A stretch of DNA of 64,000 nucleotides, taken from assembly GCF_004801375.1 (NCBI RefSeq), contig NZ_SSNZ01000002.1, positions 806,001 through 870,000 on the forward strand, written 5' to 3'. The notes below the pieces were generated by a model. The model was given only the letters and a program-made list of their open reading frames with translations, did no database searches and had not been told where the DNA came from. Of the stretch, positions 36,021 to 44,769 are shown piece after piece. Source of the stretch: Flavobacterium supellecticarium. GTDB lineage: Bacteria > Bacteroidota > Bacteroidia > Flavobacteriales > Flavobacteriaceae. Each line of letters begins with the position of its first letter. Positions within the stretch are counted from its first letter, which is position 1. A program made the translations under genes and the position numbers.

Positions 36021-37013
36021 ATGAAAGAAATTTTTATTCAGTCAGAGCGTAATGATTTAAGTACTGATGATGTAATCGCATGGATTTATTATTTAAAAAA
36101 AGATATTAAAATAAATACTTTTTTAGATGATTATTTGATAGACAGCTTAAGTATTGAAATGTCCAATAACAAAAAAGTTGAAGTTCGGATAAATAATAAG
36201 AAATTAAATAGCATCTCTAACGTATGGTACAGGAGAGGTGAATGGATTGGTTTCGACAAAAATAATGTAAGGAATAAAGAAATTCACAGAAAGATAAACA
36301 CGGAAGCAATTACACCTGCTCTGGAATTTTTAAATAGTGGTTTTTCTATCAATCAGATCAATAAATTTGACGACAATCAGGCTAATAAGTTGAAAATGTT
36401 GCGGACAGCTTTGTCACTAGGAATTAAAATACCAGATGTTTTACTAACCGGAAGCAATTTAGAATTACATCAATTTATAAAGAAGCACAAAAAAGTGATT
36501 ACAAAACCCGTTGAAAATCCATACACCAATTTCAAGTTTAAGAATCATTCGATAAAATTTTCAACGAGTTCAAAGCTAATAACAGAAGATGATGTAGAAG
36601 AAAACGAATCGTTTTTTTTACCTTCTTTTTTTCAGAAATACATTGAGAAAAAGTACGAAATAAGGAGTTTTTATATTGATGGTTTGTTTAAAAGTATGGC
36701 AATTTTTAGTCAGCAAAACGAAAAGACAAAAATCGATTTTAGAAATTATGATCGGATTAGACCAAATAGATGTGTCCCTTATCTATTACCTAAAGCATTA
36801 GAACGAAAATTACATAAGCTAATGATTCAAATGGAATTGAATTGTGGTTCCTTTGATATTATTGTAACGCCCCAAAATCAATATTACTTTTTGGAAGTAA
36901 ACCCAATAGGTCAATTCCAATGGGTTAGCCTTAATTGTAATTATTATATTGAAAAATTAATAGCAAAAAGATTGACTAAAAATGGAAACCAAAGCGATAC
37001 AAAAAGCTGTTAA
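36021..37013 (+). CDS. grasp-with-spasm ATP-grasp peptide maturase (GwsG-like)
   Basis: The ATG at 36021 is preferred over the GTG three nt earlier; about 330 aa. ATP-grasp fold: N-terminal NVWYRRGEW (about 68), ATP-binding KVITKPVENPY (about 152-162), FQKYIEKKYEIRSFYIDG (about 205-222) and the Mg2+-binding end FLEVNPIGQF (about 292-301), the signature shared by graspetide ligases. It should phosphorylate Asp/Glu side chains of the precursor core and join them to Thr or Lys. Its 3' end overlaps the 78-aa gene by 32 nt. Confidence 0.85.
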   Translation: MKEIFIQSERNDLSTDDVIAWIYYLKKDIKINTFLDDYLIDSLSIEMSNNKKVEVRINNKKLNSISNVWYRRGEWIGFDKNNVRNKEIHRKINTEAITPALEFLNSGFSINQINKFDDNQANKLKMLRTALSLGIKIPDVLLTGSNLELHQFIKKHKKVITKPVENPYTNFKFKNHSIKFSTSSKLITEDDVEENESFFLPSFFQKYIEKKYEIRSFYIDGLFKSMAIFSQQNEKTKIDFRNYDRIRPNRCVPYLLPKALERKLHKLMIQMELNCGSFDIIVTPQNQYYFLEVNPIGQFQWVSLNCNYYIEKLIAKRLTKNGNQSDTKSC

Positions 37014-37218
37014 AATGGATATGATGGAAAATCCAACAGCCTATCCTTTTATTGCTAAATATTGGGATGTTGAAGTATTCACAAATGACGGAGATTTAAA
37101 ACCTAAGGAAGTCTATTTTGGACATTATGAGACAAAATCATCTGTTTTAATACCTTTTTACAAGCCCATTTCAAAGATCATAGATCTATCACAATTTTAT
37201 GAAACCGCAACTATTTAA
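36982..37218 (+). CDS. small protein between GwsG and GwsS, 78 aa
   Basis: Unrecognised 78-aa protein. It overlaps the ATP-grasp gene by 32 nt and the SPASM gene by 20 nt, so all three are translationally coupled, which argues that it is real. It is mixed polar/aromatic (TAYPFIAKYWDVEVFTND, KEVYFGHYETKSSV) with no signal peptide, double Gly or membrane segment. It could be a leader-binding or scaffold component of the maturation complex, or an alternative substrate. The function is unknown. Confidence 0.6.
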   Translation: METKAIQKAVKMDMMENPTAYPFIAKYWDVEVFTNDGDLKPKEVYFGHYETKSSVLIPFYKPISKIIDLSQFYETATI

Positions 37219-38299
37219 ACTTTTTTCAAATTGTCAGATTGTAATTGGAAAAAACAGATCAACCATCTGTGATTTACAACGAAATAAATATATTTTGATA
37301 CCGAATAGTTTGGCAAATTTATTTGATAAAAATGGAATTATAGATGTTTCCGAAATATCAAAAAAACTGGATGCAACGAATCATCTGATATTTGAGGAGT
37401 ATTTAGAATTGTTGCATAAAAACGAAGTGATCTTTCCTTGTACGAAAAGTGAAATTGCCCGATTTCCAGTTATGGATTTAGAATTTGATTATCCAGCTAT
37501 AGTATCGAATATGATTATTGATTTTTCTAAAAATTCCGATCATGATTTTGGTTTACTACTTACAAAATTTATTAAACCTCTTAATTGTCGACATATACAA
37601 GTCCGGTTTTTTGATGCGACTAGTTTTAATCGGATCAATGAAATTGTTCAAAAAGTAAATAACAGTTTTATGCGAACAATTGATTTCGTTATCAAAAGAG
37701 ATTTTGAAATTTCGTCTACATTTCTACACTGGGTTTCAGAGAATAAGAAAATTAGAAGTATTACTATTCATTCGTGTGATAAAACTAAAATAATTAGTGA
37801 AGGAAAAGATGGTTTTGGAGTTGTGATTTGTACAAAGCAAAAAATAGATTCCTCGATCCATTGTGGGATAATTAGCCCCAATCTATTTAATATAACAATT
37901 GAAACTTTTTCAGAATCACAAAACTACAATACTTGTTTGAATAGAAAATTGGCGATAGCGAGTAATGGTACTATTAAAAATTGTCCCTCTATGAAGGAAG
38001 CATTTGGTAATAGTAAGACCACCAAATTGGAAGAAATTATTGGAAACAAGGAATTTAAAAAATATTGGAATATAACTAAAGACCAAATAGAAGTTTGTAA
38101 AGATTGTGAATTCAGGCACATCTGTACTGATTGCAGGGCATATGTAGAGAATCCCCAAAATAGATACTCTAAACCTTTAAAATGCGGCTATAACCCATAT
38201 ACGGCTACTTGGGAGGAATGGAGTCATAACCCTTTAAAAAAAAATGCCATCGCCTTTTATGAAATGTCATCAGAATGGCATCAAAACCAAAGGTTTTAG
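37199..38299 (+). CDS. grasp-with-spasm SPASM-domain peptide maturase (GwsS-like)
   Basis: 366 aa. The C-terminal SPASM-like cysteine set is clear: CGIISPN, CLNRKLAIASNGTIKNCPS and CKDCEFRHICTDCRAY (about 305-320), then KCGY. These should bind auxiliary iron-sulfur clusters. The N-terminal half is barrel-like but has no CxxxCxxC, so the radical-SAM cluster motif is absent. This matches what I recall of the grasp-with-spasm SPASM partner, which works with the ATP-grasp ligase. It lies at the end of the cluster and faces convergent minus-strand genes 9 nt away. Confidence 0.8.
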   Translation: MKPQLFKLFSNCQIVIGKNRSTICDLQRNKYILIPNSLANLFDKNGIIDVSEISKKLDATNHLIFEEYLELLHKNEVIFPCTKSEIARFPVMDLEFDYPAIVSNMIIDFSKNSDHDFGLLLTKFIKPLNCRHIQVRFFDATSFNRINEIVQKVNNSFMRTIDFVIKRDFEISSTFLHWVSENKKIRSITIHSCDKTKIISEGKDGFGVVICTKQKIDSSIHCGIISPNLFNITIETFSESQNYNTCLNRKLAIASNGTIKNCPSMKEAFGNSKTTKLEEIIGNKEFKKYWNITKDQIEVCKDCEFRHICTDCRAYVENPQNRYSKPLKCGYNPYTATWEEWSHNPLKKNAIAFYEMSSEWHQNQRF

Positions 38300-38308
38300 A
38301 CCAGTTTA

Positions 38309-38779
38309 TTATTCCGGTCTAAGGTCTTTTATATTCCCGTTTTCAATTTCCGAAAAGTCAAAGTCATTTTCGATGACAAATGTTGCTTTAATATGTTTGG
38401 GTTCTCCAATTGGATCCAGTCGGAGCAAATCGTCGTCGTCGTTTAGTTGGGTTAAAAATTCGGATTCCGAATTGGCCGTACCCAAAATAACCCACGGCCA
38501 TCCGGATTTGGTTTCCATATAGTAGACGTCTAATTCCAGATTTCCGTTATCAAGATACAAGACTTCGCCAATGGGATAATCCTGATGCTCGCCGATACGC
38601 TCAAAATTGGTTCCAAGTTGCGCGAGCATATAGCTACGTTTCTGTTGTTCGATTTTATAGGCCATATCTTCCTGCGTTTGATACGCATTGGAAAAACTAG
38701 GACGTTCCGTTCGCAGTAGGAAGTATTTGTCCTCATTTTGGGTTTTATAAATCGTATAGATGGTTAATTCGCTTGCCAT
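38309..38779 (-). CDS. hypothetical protein, 156 aa
   Basis: Soluble, acidic, no signal peptide. It has WPWVILGTANSESEFLTQLNDDDDLL near the middle-to-end and an internal basic YKIEQQKRSYMLAQL helix. There is no recognised family. It ends 9 nt from the convergent SPASM gene. Small acidic proteins like this fill the following 13 kb and resemble immunity or contact-interaction partners. Confidence 0.6.
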   Translation of the reverse strand: MASELTIYTIYKTQNEDKYFLLRTERPSFSNAYQTQEDMAYKIEQQKRSYMLAQLGTNFERIGEHQDYPIGEVLYLDNGNLELDVYYMETKSGWPWVILGTANSESEFLTQLNDDDDLLRLDPIGEPKHIKATFVIENDFDFSEIENGNIKDLRPE

Positions 38780-38829
38780 AAGTGAGTTGTTTTAGTAATG
38801 AGTGGATACTAATAATATAAAATTAAATG

Positions 38830-39189
38830 TTAGATGTGCGAACTAAAATCGTATTGAATATCAAACTGTTTGCAGTAATCCCGAAGGTTACGGCAACCGT
38901 CTAAACCGCTAAAATTTTCGGATAATACGGCTTTGTTATCCAATTCCGGATTTTGTTCGGACAATTTGGTAAAAAGGAGTTTGGTATTTTCGACATCAAA
39001 AGCATACCAGTATTCGTAATCGCTATCGGAAAAATGCTCCTGAACAACATCGCCCAAATCCTGACCGGAGATTAAAAGACATTCCTTACGGATTTCCGCC
39101 CATACATTTACCGAAAGTCGGGTACCGTCCCGGTATTCACAGAGTGAAAATTTTGCTATATCCTGGATGGTAGTATTGTTTAATTCCAT
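38830..39189 (-). CDS. hypothetical protein, 119 aa (immunity-like)
   Basis: Soluble acidic 119-aa protein, no motifs I can name. The SGQDLGDVVQEHFSDSDYEYWYAF stretch with paired acidic and aromatic residues looks like a protein-binding face. It lies 40 nt from the ankyrin gene and 50 nt from the 156-aa gene, all on the minus strand, so it may share a transcript with them. Confidence 0.55.
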   Translation of the reverse strand: MELNNTTIQDIAKFSLCEYRDGTRLSVNVWAEIRKECLLISGQDLGDVVQEHFSDSDYEYWYAFDVENTKLLFTKLSEQNPELDNKAVLSENFSGLDGCRNLRDYCKQFDIQYDFSSHI

Positions 39190-39229
39190 ATTCTATTTCG
39201 TATTTTTTTACCGCACTATCTGTCTGTTA

Positions 39230-40843
39230 TTACCAATTGTGTTCTTTTATTTGTATTAGTTGGAGTTCTTTTTCGGTAGAAACAAACAGATGCTCACCGT
39301 CTTTGTCGACGTATACGTTTTTGATTTCAGCTACTACATCCAAGGGGAGTTCGGCTGTGATTCGTTTCTGCTCCGTATCGATGATCAATAGTGTTTTTCC
39401 TTTTCCAACCACCAGAGTAGTAGCGTTTATACAGGCCAGATAGCTGGCATTGTATTTCGAGGTATACTCCGACAGGTCCATTTCCCACAGTTTGTTTGGT
39501 TTTCCGTTTTCAAAAGTATAATATTCTAATTCATAAGGAAAAGAAACCGCAAATTGATTTTGTTGAAAGCTAAAACCACTTGATGTATTATCCCAGTCTT
39601 TGAAAAAAGTGCGAATCAATGTAATGTTATAATCCTTATCGATTTGGTACAGATTGTAATACGTATCCTGATCGTAGCTTAAAAACGCAATCAAACGTTC
39701 ATCCGGACTTATTTTAGGAACCATCGTTCCGTCTTCTGTTTCGAATTTACGAATCACTTTGTAAGTATCAGTGAGTAATACAAGCTCCCAATTGGAAGCA
39801 CTTCCCAGAAATATATTTTTGGAAGGCAGGTATTCGATCTGATCGAATGCTAAGTCGCTATCAAGTGTAATAATCTGTAGTAATTGAAATGTGTTCGGTT
39901 CCAGTACCAGTAATTGACTATCGGCTGTTGGAATGAGAATATTTCCATTTTGATCAAAGCAGAAATTTCGGATCATCGGAATAGCAATTGCCGCTATTTG
40001 ATCGATGATCAATTCTCGATTCACCACGACATACTTTACGAGTTTTAGGTTTTGGGTTAACCCAATAAAACACTCCGATTGCGTTGGACTTTGTCTTAGA
40101 AAAAAGACGCTCTCAAAGGCATACGTATGGGTTGGTATATTTTCGACCTTATAGGAAATTAATTCGGGATATTGCTCTTTAAAATGCTTTAAAATAGTTG
40201 TTCTTTGTCCTTGTTTTGCCAGATCGTAAGGCGTTCGGCCACTACCGTCTTTTTCCCATGGACAACCATTGTTGTAGGCAAAGTCAAAAACTTCCGGAAG
40301 GTCGAGCCAGGATAACTGATGCAACAGATTACTATTTCGGTTATCGCGCCCATCTATTTTGATATTGTGTTTCAGATATATATGTAAGCACCCGATACTT
40401 TTGCCTTCCAGATATTGTGGCGCGATAGGATCGATTTTGGCACCTTTCAATAACAATAAGTCCACAATAGCAACTTTATCCCGACTGGTGGCTAAATACA
40501 ATTCTTTATCATCCATGGTGGCGCCATGATCAAGAAGATAACGTGCGATTTCAAAACTGTCCGCCCAACAGAGTGGTGTCGTATAGAGCCCGCTTCTTTC
40601 GGCATTTACGTTTGCGCCGTTTTCGATCAGAAATTGCACCATTTCGAAGTTTCCACTTAACGCTGCGATATGCAAAGGTGTATCGTCCATCCAGCCTTTA
40701 AGGGCTATTTCAGATGGATTTTGCTGTAAATGTCGTTTTGCCGCTTCGTTCTTATGCGCTGTGATCAGCGTAAAGATTTCCGGCGTTTTGGTGTGATCGG
40801 TCTGATAAATATTCATATGACGTCGTTTTGAAATCGGATTCAT
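39230..40843 (-). CDS. ankyrin-repeat plus beta-propeller-like protein
   Basis: About 528-537 aa. The ATG at 40816 (MNIYQTDHTKTPEIF) is as plausible as the ATG at 40843. The N-terminal part has four to six ankyrin repeats (DTPLHIAALSGNFEMVQFLI, ENGANVNAERSGLYTTPL, GRTPYDLAKQG). The C-terminal about 300 residues are propeller-like, with repeated strand blocks such as NFCFDQNGNILIPTADSQLL. It is cytoplasmic and probably binds other proteins. The gap to the neighbouring propeller gene at 40943 is 99 nt. Confidence 0.75.
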   Translation of the reverse strand: MNPISKRRHMNIYQTDHTKTPEIFTLITAHKNEAAKRHLQQNPSEIALKGWMDDTPLHIAALSGNFEMVQFLIENGANVNAERSGLYTTPLCWADSFEIARYLLDHGATMDDKELYLATSRDKVAIVDLLLLKGAKIDPIAPQYLEGKSIGCLHIYLKHNIKIDGRDNRNSNLLHQLSWLDLPEVFDFAYNNGCPWEKDGSGRTPYDLAKQGQRTTILKHFKEQYPELISYKVENIPTHTYAFESVFFLRQSPTQSECFIGLTQNLKLVKYVVVNRELIIDQIAAIAIPMIRNFCFDQNGNILIPTADSQLLVLEPNTFQLLQIITLDSDLAFDQIEYLPSKNIFLGSASNWELVLLTDTYKVIRKFETEDGTMVPKISPDERLIAFLSYDQDTYYNLYQIDKDYNITLIRTFFKDWDNTSSGFSFQQNQFAVSFPYELEYYTFENGKPNKLWEMDLSEYTSKYNASYLACINATTLVVGKGKTLLIIDTEQKRITAELPLDVVAEIKNVYVDKDGEHLFVSTEKELQLIQIKEHNW

Positions 40844-40942
40844 AATTCTTAGGTTTTACCATTGAGTAGGAATCGGAGTACAAGTTATCGATTATTCGTA
40901 CAGGTTGTGTCGTATAAGATGCTTTATTGTTTTTTGCTGTTA

Positions 40943-41833
40943 TTATTCGTTATCGTCCCAGGTTTTCATTGGTAATGGCGTAGGGATTGAAACCGGTTGT
41001 AAGGCATTCAGATCGTGTAGCATTTCCAAATTCGGATACGCCACGGAACCGTCGGTCGCTATTCTGGAAGCGTATAATTTCCCTTCTTTGGTGGCAATGA
41101 CACGGTTGCGATTGTCAATATCTGCCCAGCTAACGTCATGCAATTTGACTTTCGATTCCTTTCTGCCAAGATAAAACCAATCGACATTTTTTCGCTGTTC
41201 GGAATTATAAAAGCTAATCCAATACAAAGCCGCACTATTGGTAATCGGTTTTTTCCAAAGTTTCGGAACGATAGGAGCGAGGCTTTCGATATTTATTTCC
41301 TGTTGTATAAAAGCGGGATCATTCTGCTCCGTCCATCCGTTTATTTCCTGTCGGTATTCGTGTAATAGATTCACATGTCCTTTCGATAGCGAATATTCTT
41401 TTTGGGTTTGAAAGGTAGCAACATTTAAGTGAGTTGGCACAGGATAGTGTTCAAGTGCCTGTGTGGATTTCAAATTTAGCAACACCGTTTTTTCGTCCGC
41501 GAATACGCCACCTCCGGTATCAAAAAGCAGATCGCCATGTTCCCAAACGGTAAGCCCTGTCCAGAATGGCGGCTTACAAATGACCGTTCTGCTGTTTCCG
41601 TTTTCAAAATTATCGACCGCATAAATCAGGTATTTCCCGGAAGGAGAACTATCGCAATTTCGCATCGGAACCTTTTTGTTAATCCATTGTCCGGGTTCCA
41701 AGGTGTCGTTATCCAAATTCCAGATACTCATCTGAATCCAGTCGGTAGGGCCACGTCTAAAAACAATGGCGCTATTCGTTATTCTTGATTTCAGAAAGAA
41801 AATCCGTGCGGTGGTCGTATTGGGCTGTTTCAA
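40943..41833 (-). CDS. beta-propeller-like hypothetical protein, 296 aa
   Basis: Starts at a TTG (41833). No ATG precedes it before an in-frame stop 18 nt upstream. WD/YWTD-like short strands (LIYAVDNFENGN, GDLLFDTGGGVFADEKTVLL, VIATKEGKLYASRI) suggest a beta-propeller, and there is no signal peptide. It shares the propeller character of the C-terminus of the ankyrin protein encoded 99 nt further on. They may be ancient relatives or partners. The function is unknown. Confidence 0.6.
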   Translation of the reverse strand: MKQPNTTTARIFFLKSRITNSAIVFRRGPTDWIQMSIWNLDNDTLEPGQWINKKVPMRNCDSSPSGKYLIYAVDNFENGNSRTVICKPPFWTGLTVWEHGDLLFDTGGGVFADEKTVLLNLKSTQALEHYPVPTHLNVATFQTQKEYSLSKGHVNLLHEYRQEINGWTEQNDPAFIQQEINIESLAPIVPKLWKKPITNSAALYWISFYNSEQRKNVDWFYLGRKESKVKLHDVSWADIDNRNRVIATKEGKLYASRIATDGSVAYPNLEMLHDLNALQPVSIPTPLPMKTWDDNE

Positions 41834-41862
41834 TGTAACGTGATTTTTGTTTTATCGGTTTT

Positions 41863-42432
41863 TCATACATTTCCCTTCTGATACCACAATCGGGGATGCG
41901 TCGCTTCAAGCATTCCTTTCTTGATCAATTGTGCCACTTCTGCTTCGCTCCATTCGTATGGGTAATCCACACCTTTTGCAATACCAATAACGTCCATCGT
42001 ATCTAAAAGGGTTGCGATAATGCCATCATAAACCGTTGTATGGGCGTTATATAGAGCACTTCTTGTTGCAATGGCGATCGATTCGATAGTCTGATTATCG
42101 AGTGAACGAAACTCTACACGAACATCATACGGAGCCGATTCTTCAAATTCTTCTGTAATACTTCTATAATTGACTATTCCTCCGGTTCTGTGGGTGCTAA
42201 GTCTTTCAATGACGGCATCTCTTTCCTGTTTTGACTCCGGATTGATCCATTTCGATTCAAACACATAATCGCTGCCATCATCCGTTTCAATATCAGCGAG
42301 GTAAACCGAATCGAACGGTTCCTCTTCAAATTCGAAATTATTTTGGACTAAAACAGCATGCATACGATCAAAAACGCTTTTCATCTCGGAAGGAGGTACT
42401 ACTATTATGATAACCTGATATAAATAAGACAT
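41863..42432 (-). CDS. hypothetical protein, 189 aa (immunity-like)
   Basis: Soluble. N-terminal beta-alpha-beta (YLYQVIIIVVPPSEMKSVFDRM), a highly acidic middle and a C-terminal helical end with YEWSEAEVAQLIKKGML. No known family. It ends 29 nt before the TTG of the propeller gene, so the two may be co-transcribed. Confidence 0.55.
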   Translation of the reverse strand: MSYLYQVIIIVVPPSEMKSVFDRMHAVLVQNNFEFEEEPFDSVYLADIETDDGSDYVFESKWINPESKQERDAVIERLSTHRTGGIVNYRSITEEFEESAPYDVRVEFRSLDNQTIESIAIATRSALYNAHTTVYDGIIATLLDTMDVIGIAKGVDYPYEWSEAEVAQLIKKGMLEATHPRLWYQKGNV

Positions 42433-42486
42433 TTTTGAGTTTCAATTTTTGGTTTTAATCTATTTGGACGTATTGTAGCTTACAAT

Positions 42487-42921
42487 TTATTTGGAATCAT
42501 CGAAAGCGCGTATGTATTTTTCCAGAACCGGATCTTGTATTTGTTCACAAACATATTCAAAAATAGTTTTCAGCAGCTCCGATTCATTTGTATGAGCATG
42601 ATAGCTATCTTTTAGTAGGAGATGAATGGCAACGGTATCTTCCAGACTTATTTTTCTAAAGGTCCCATCATTGATCGTGATCCCTTTCGGGATGGATGGA
42701 TTCGTATGACAGGCTTTTATCAGGCTAACGATTTTTAGTATCGTTTGATCATCGTCAATTTTGGCATGCCAGGCTTTACCATCTTCCTGAAAGTAGTCCG
42801 ATTTCGACATGATAACGAGCAAGTTATAGTGCTTGTCAGTTTGTTTGATTTCGATGTCCAATTCGCCTGCCAGAGATGCTATATTTATTTTGATCATAAT
42901 GAGTTTATAATAATCAGCCAC
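42487..42921 (-). CDS. hypothetical protein, about 136-144 aa
   Basis: The start could be the ATG at 42921 or, more likely, the ATG at 42897 (MIKINIASLAGELDIEIKQ). The protein has a strand-rich N-terminal half (YNLLVIMSKSDYF) and a helical C-terminal half ending in a lysine tail. It has no signal peptide or known domain. Minus-strand neighbour of a TPR-like secreted protein. Confidence 0.55.
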   Translation of the reverse strand: MADYYKLIMIKINIASLAGELDIEIKQTDKHYNLLVIMSKSDYFQEDGKAWHAKIDDDQTILKIVSLIKACHTNPSIPKGITINDGTFRKISLEDTVAIHLLLKDSYHAHTNESELLKTIFEYVCEQIQDPVLEKYIRAFDDSK

Positions 42922-42948
42922 TATCTTTCTACCCGTTTTATAAGTCGT

Positions 42949-43758
42949 CTAAAATTTTAATAATTCGGCTACTTCTTTAGGGATTTCTGCTTTATTATCA
43001 ATTTTGTCATACATTTTAACTGCTTTCTGTTTCATTTTTGCGTCATTTTTGAGTTCGGAAACTTTTAATAAACACAATGCATAATGAATTTTAAAGTTAT
43101 CTTCTTTTTTATAGGAAGAATAACTTTTTTCTAAATTTTCAAGCCCCTCCTCATACCTTTTATTTAGTGCAAGTAAGATTCCTTTTATGAATACTACATC
43201 ATCTTTTAGCGGAATATTTTTTTGATTATATTTTTCGATTGCAAGGTCTATATTTTCCAAGCCTTGTTCCACATCGCCATATATAGGGGACGTTATTGCG
43301 AATCCGAAGTATCCTTCCGGGCTTTCAGGAAAGTATTTAATAATTTCATTATATTTTCTCCTTGCAATTTTGGTTGAAATCTCGTTACCATATCTTAAAG
43401 CTTCTCCAGCTAAATTAATTTTAAATTCAAGGGATCTGTTGTTCGCTAAACTATCGGCTAAATAATAACAAGCTAATGCATTTTCATCATTCAGTAAGCG
43501 TAGCGTATACCCCGTAAAAAATAAGGCATCACAAAAAGTGGAATCCATTTTATAAGCGCCAAAAAAAGCCTCTGAGGTCATTTTTAAATACTTTTTATCT
43601 AATGTTTTATTTAAGTATAGCGTTTCAATTCCTGTATTAAATAATTGTATAGCTTTTGGATTTTCGGATTTACAATACAATGTTTTGCCTTCAAAATAGC
43701 TTTGTGAAAAGGCTACATTTATAGTAAGAACAAAAAAAATAAGAATTAATTTTTGCAT
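42949..43758 (-). CDS. secreted TPR-like protein, 269 aa
   Basis: Signal peptide MQKLILIFFVLTINVAFSQ, then helical pairs spaced like tetratricopeptide repeats (KAIQLFNTGIETLYLNK, DALFFTGYTLRLLNDENALACYY, EGLENLEKSYSSYKKED). Probably a periplasmic scaffold protein. No enzymatic signature. Gene-start and gene-end spacing leave a 27-nt gap to the 42921 start. Confidence 0.7.
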   Translation of the reverse strand: MQKLILIFFVLTINVAFSQSYFEGKTLYCKSENPKAIQLFNTGIETLYLNKTLDKKYLKMTSEAFFGAYKMDSTFCDALFFTGYTLRLLNDENALACYYLADSLANNRSLEFKINLAGEALRYGNEISTKIARRKYNEIIKYFPESPEGYFGFAITSPIYGDVEQGLENIDLAIEKYNQKNIPLKDDVVFIKGILLALNKRYEEGLENLEKSYSSYKKEDNFKIHYALCLLKVSELKNDAKMKQKAVKMYDKIDNKAEIPKEVAELLKF

Positions 43759-43858
43759 AATTTATGTAGTTGTTTTTGGGTTTTAATTTTTGTAAATTAT
43801 TTTATTTCAATATTTTGTTTTAGGTTGGTTGTCGTTATAGTGGATTCCACAGTCGTTT

Positions 43859-44461
43859 TTAGCGCCATGACGTTACCTTATAATTCGTATAATTCACATC
43901 CATATCTTTTAATCTGTCGTTTAGACTTTCTATCCCGTCTTTTAAATAGCGTTCCTGCTCTTCTTTTGATAATTGATGGTACACATCGATTCCAACACCT
44001 ATAGTTTTACTAATTAAAAGACCATAGGTTAAGTCGGGATTTTTATACATAATGTAATCCATGCCTTTGTAATCAATTATAATTTGATGTTTGGGTGTAA
44101 GGCTCTCCAGATCAATTAACACTTTTCGAACCACCCGGTATCTTTTTTGTGGACCATGGCCGCCTAATTCTACGTAATAGAAAAAAACCGTATGGCATTT
44201 TTGGCATTGATAAAGGTCACAACCGTAATACGGATAGCAGTCGAATCGGATTTTCGCATCTTGTCCCCAATAGGGAGCCTCCCATTGTTTTTCGCCAGGC
44301 TGTATTGCAATTTGTCCAATCTTAGTCAGGTTCGTTTTTAAGGCTTCCGTTTCGTTATGCCATTCCCAAAAATCGGTATGACCACCACAAGCGTCGTTCA
44401 CCTTTATGGATGCCAGAAAATGTAAAAGTTTTTGTTCGTCAATATCAAATGTGGTTTCCAT
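43859..44461 (-). CDS. zinc-knuckle-containing hypothetical protein, about 200 aa
   Basis: The start at 44461 (METTFDIDEQKLLHFL) is preferred over an upstream ATG at 44506 because the extra residues look like untranslated leader. It has CxxC-type pairs around DCYPYYGCDLYQCQKCHTV (about 75-95), probably binding zinc, within a soluble alpha/beta protein. It resembles small immunity proteins with a zinc site. No family name can be given. The only other protein with a similar short Cys pair is at 49520. Confidence 0.55.
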   Translation of the reverse strand: METTFDIDEQKLLHFLASIKVNDACGGHTDFWEWHNETEALKTNLTKIGQIAIQPGEKQWEAPYWGQDAKIRFDCYPYYGCDLYQCQKCHTVFFYYVELGGHGPQKRYRVVRKVLIDLESLTPKHQIIIDYKGMDYIMYKNPDLTYGLLISKTIGVGIDVYHQLSKEEQERYLKDGIESLNDRLKDMDVNYTNYKVTSWR

Positions 44462-44769
44462 AAGATTGTAAATACTGTTTGTTAGCACTAAGACTAAGCG
44501 GATCACAAACGAAAATAGTAATTATTTTCTTATGTGTGTGAAATTTTAGTAAACTATTTTTCTTAAAAAAACAGTTATCTTTCGCTAGAATTAACCGTGT
44601 TTTTGATTATTTAAAAAGGATAAAAACAGTATTGTTAGTATTTTAAATTGAATTTTTGTCAAAAAAGCAAAACCAATACGACTCCCTATACTAAAATAAT
44701 AGCTGCGGATTACAGCTGGGAACGTTCCGTTTCCGAATCAAGAATAACAAAAAACCAATTTGATACTCT
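44462..44769. other. intergenic region, divergent start zone
   Basis: 308 nt between two divergent gene starts. AT-rich, with no clear terminator, repeat or gene. It presumably holds promoters for both. Confidence 0.4.
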
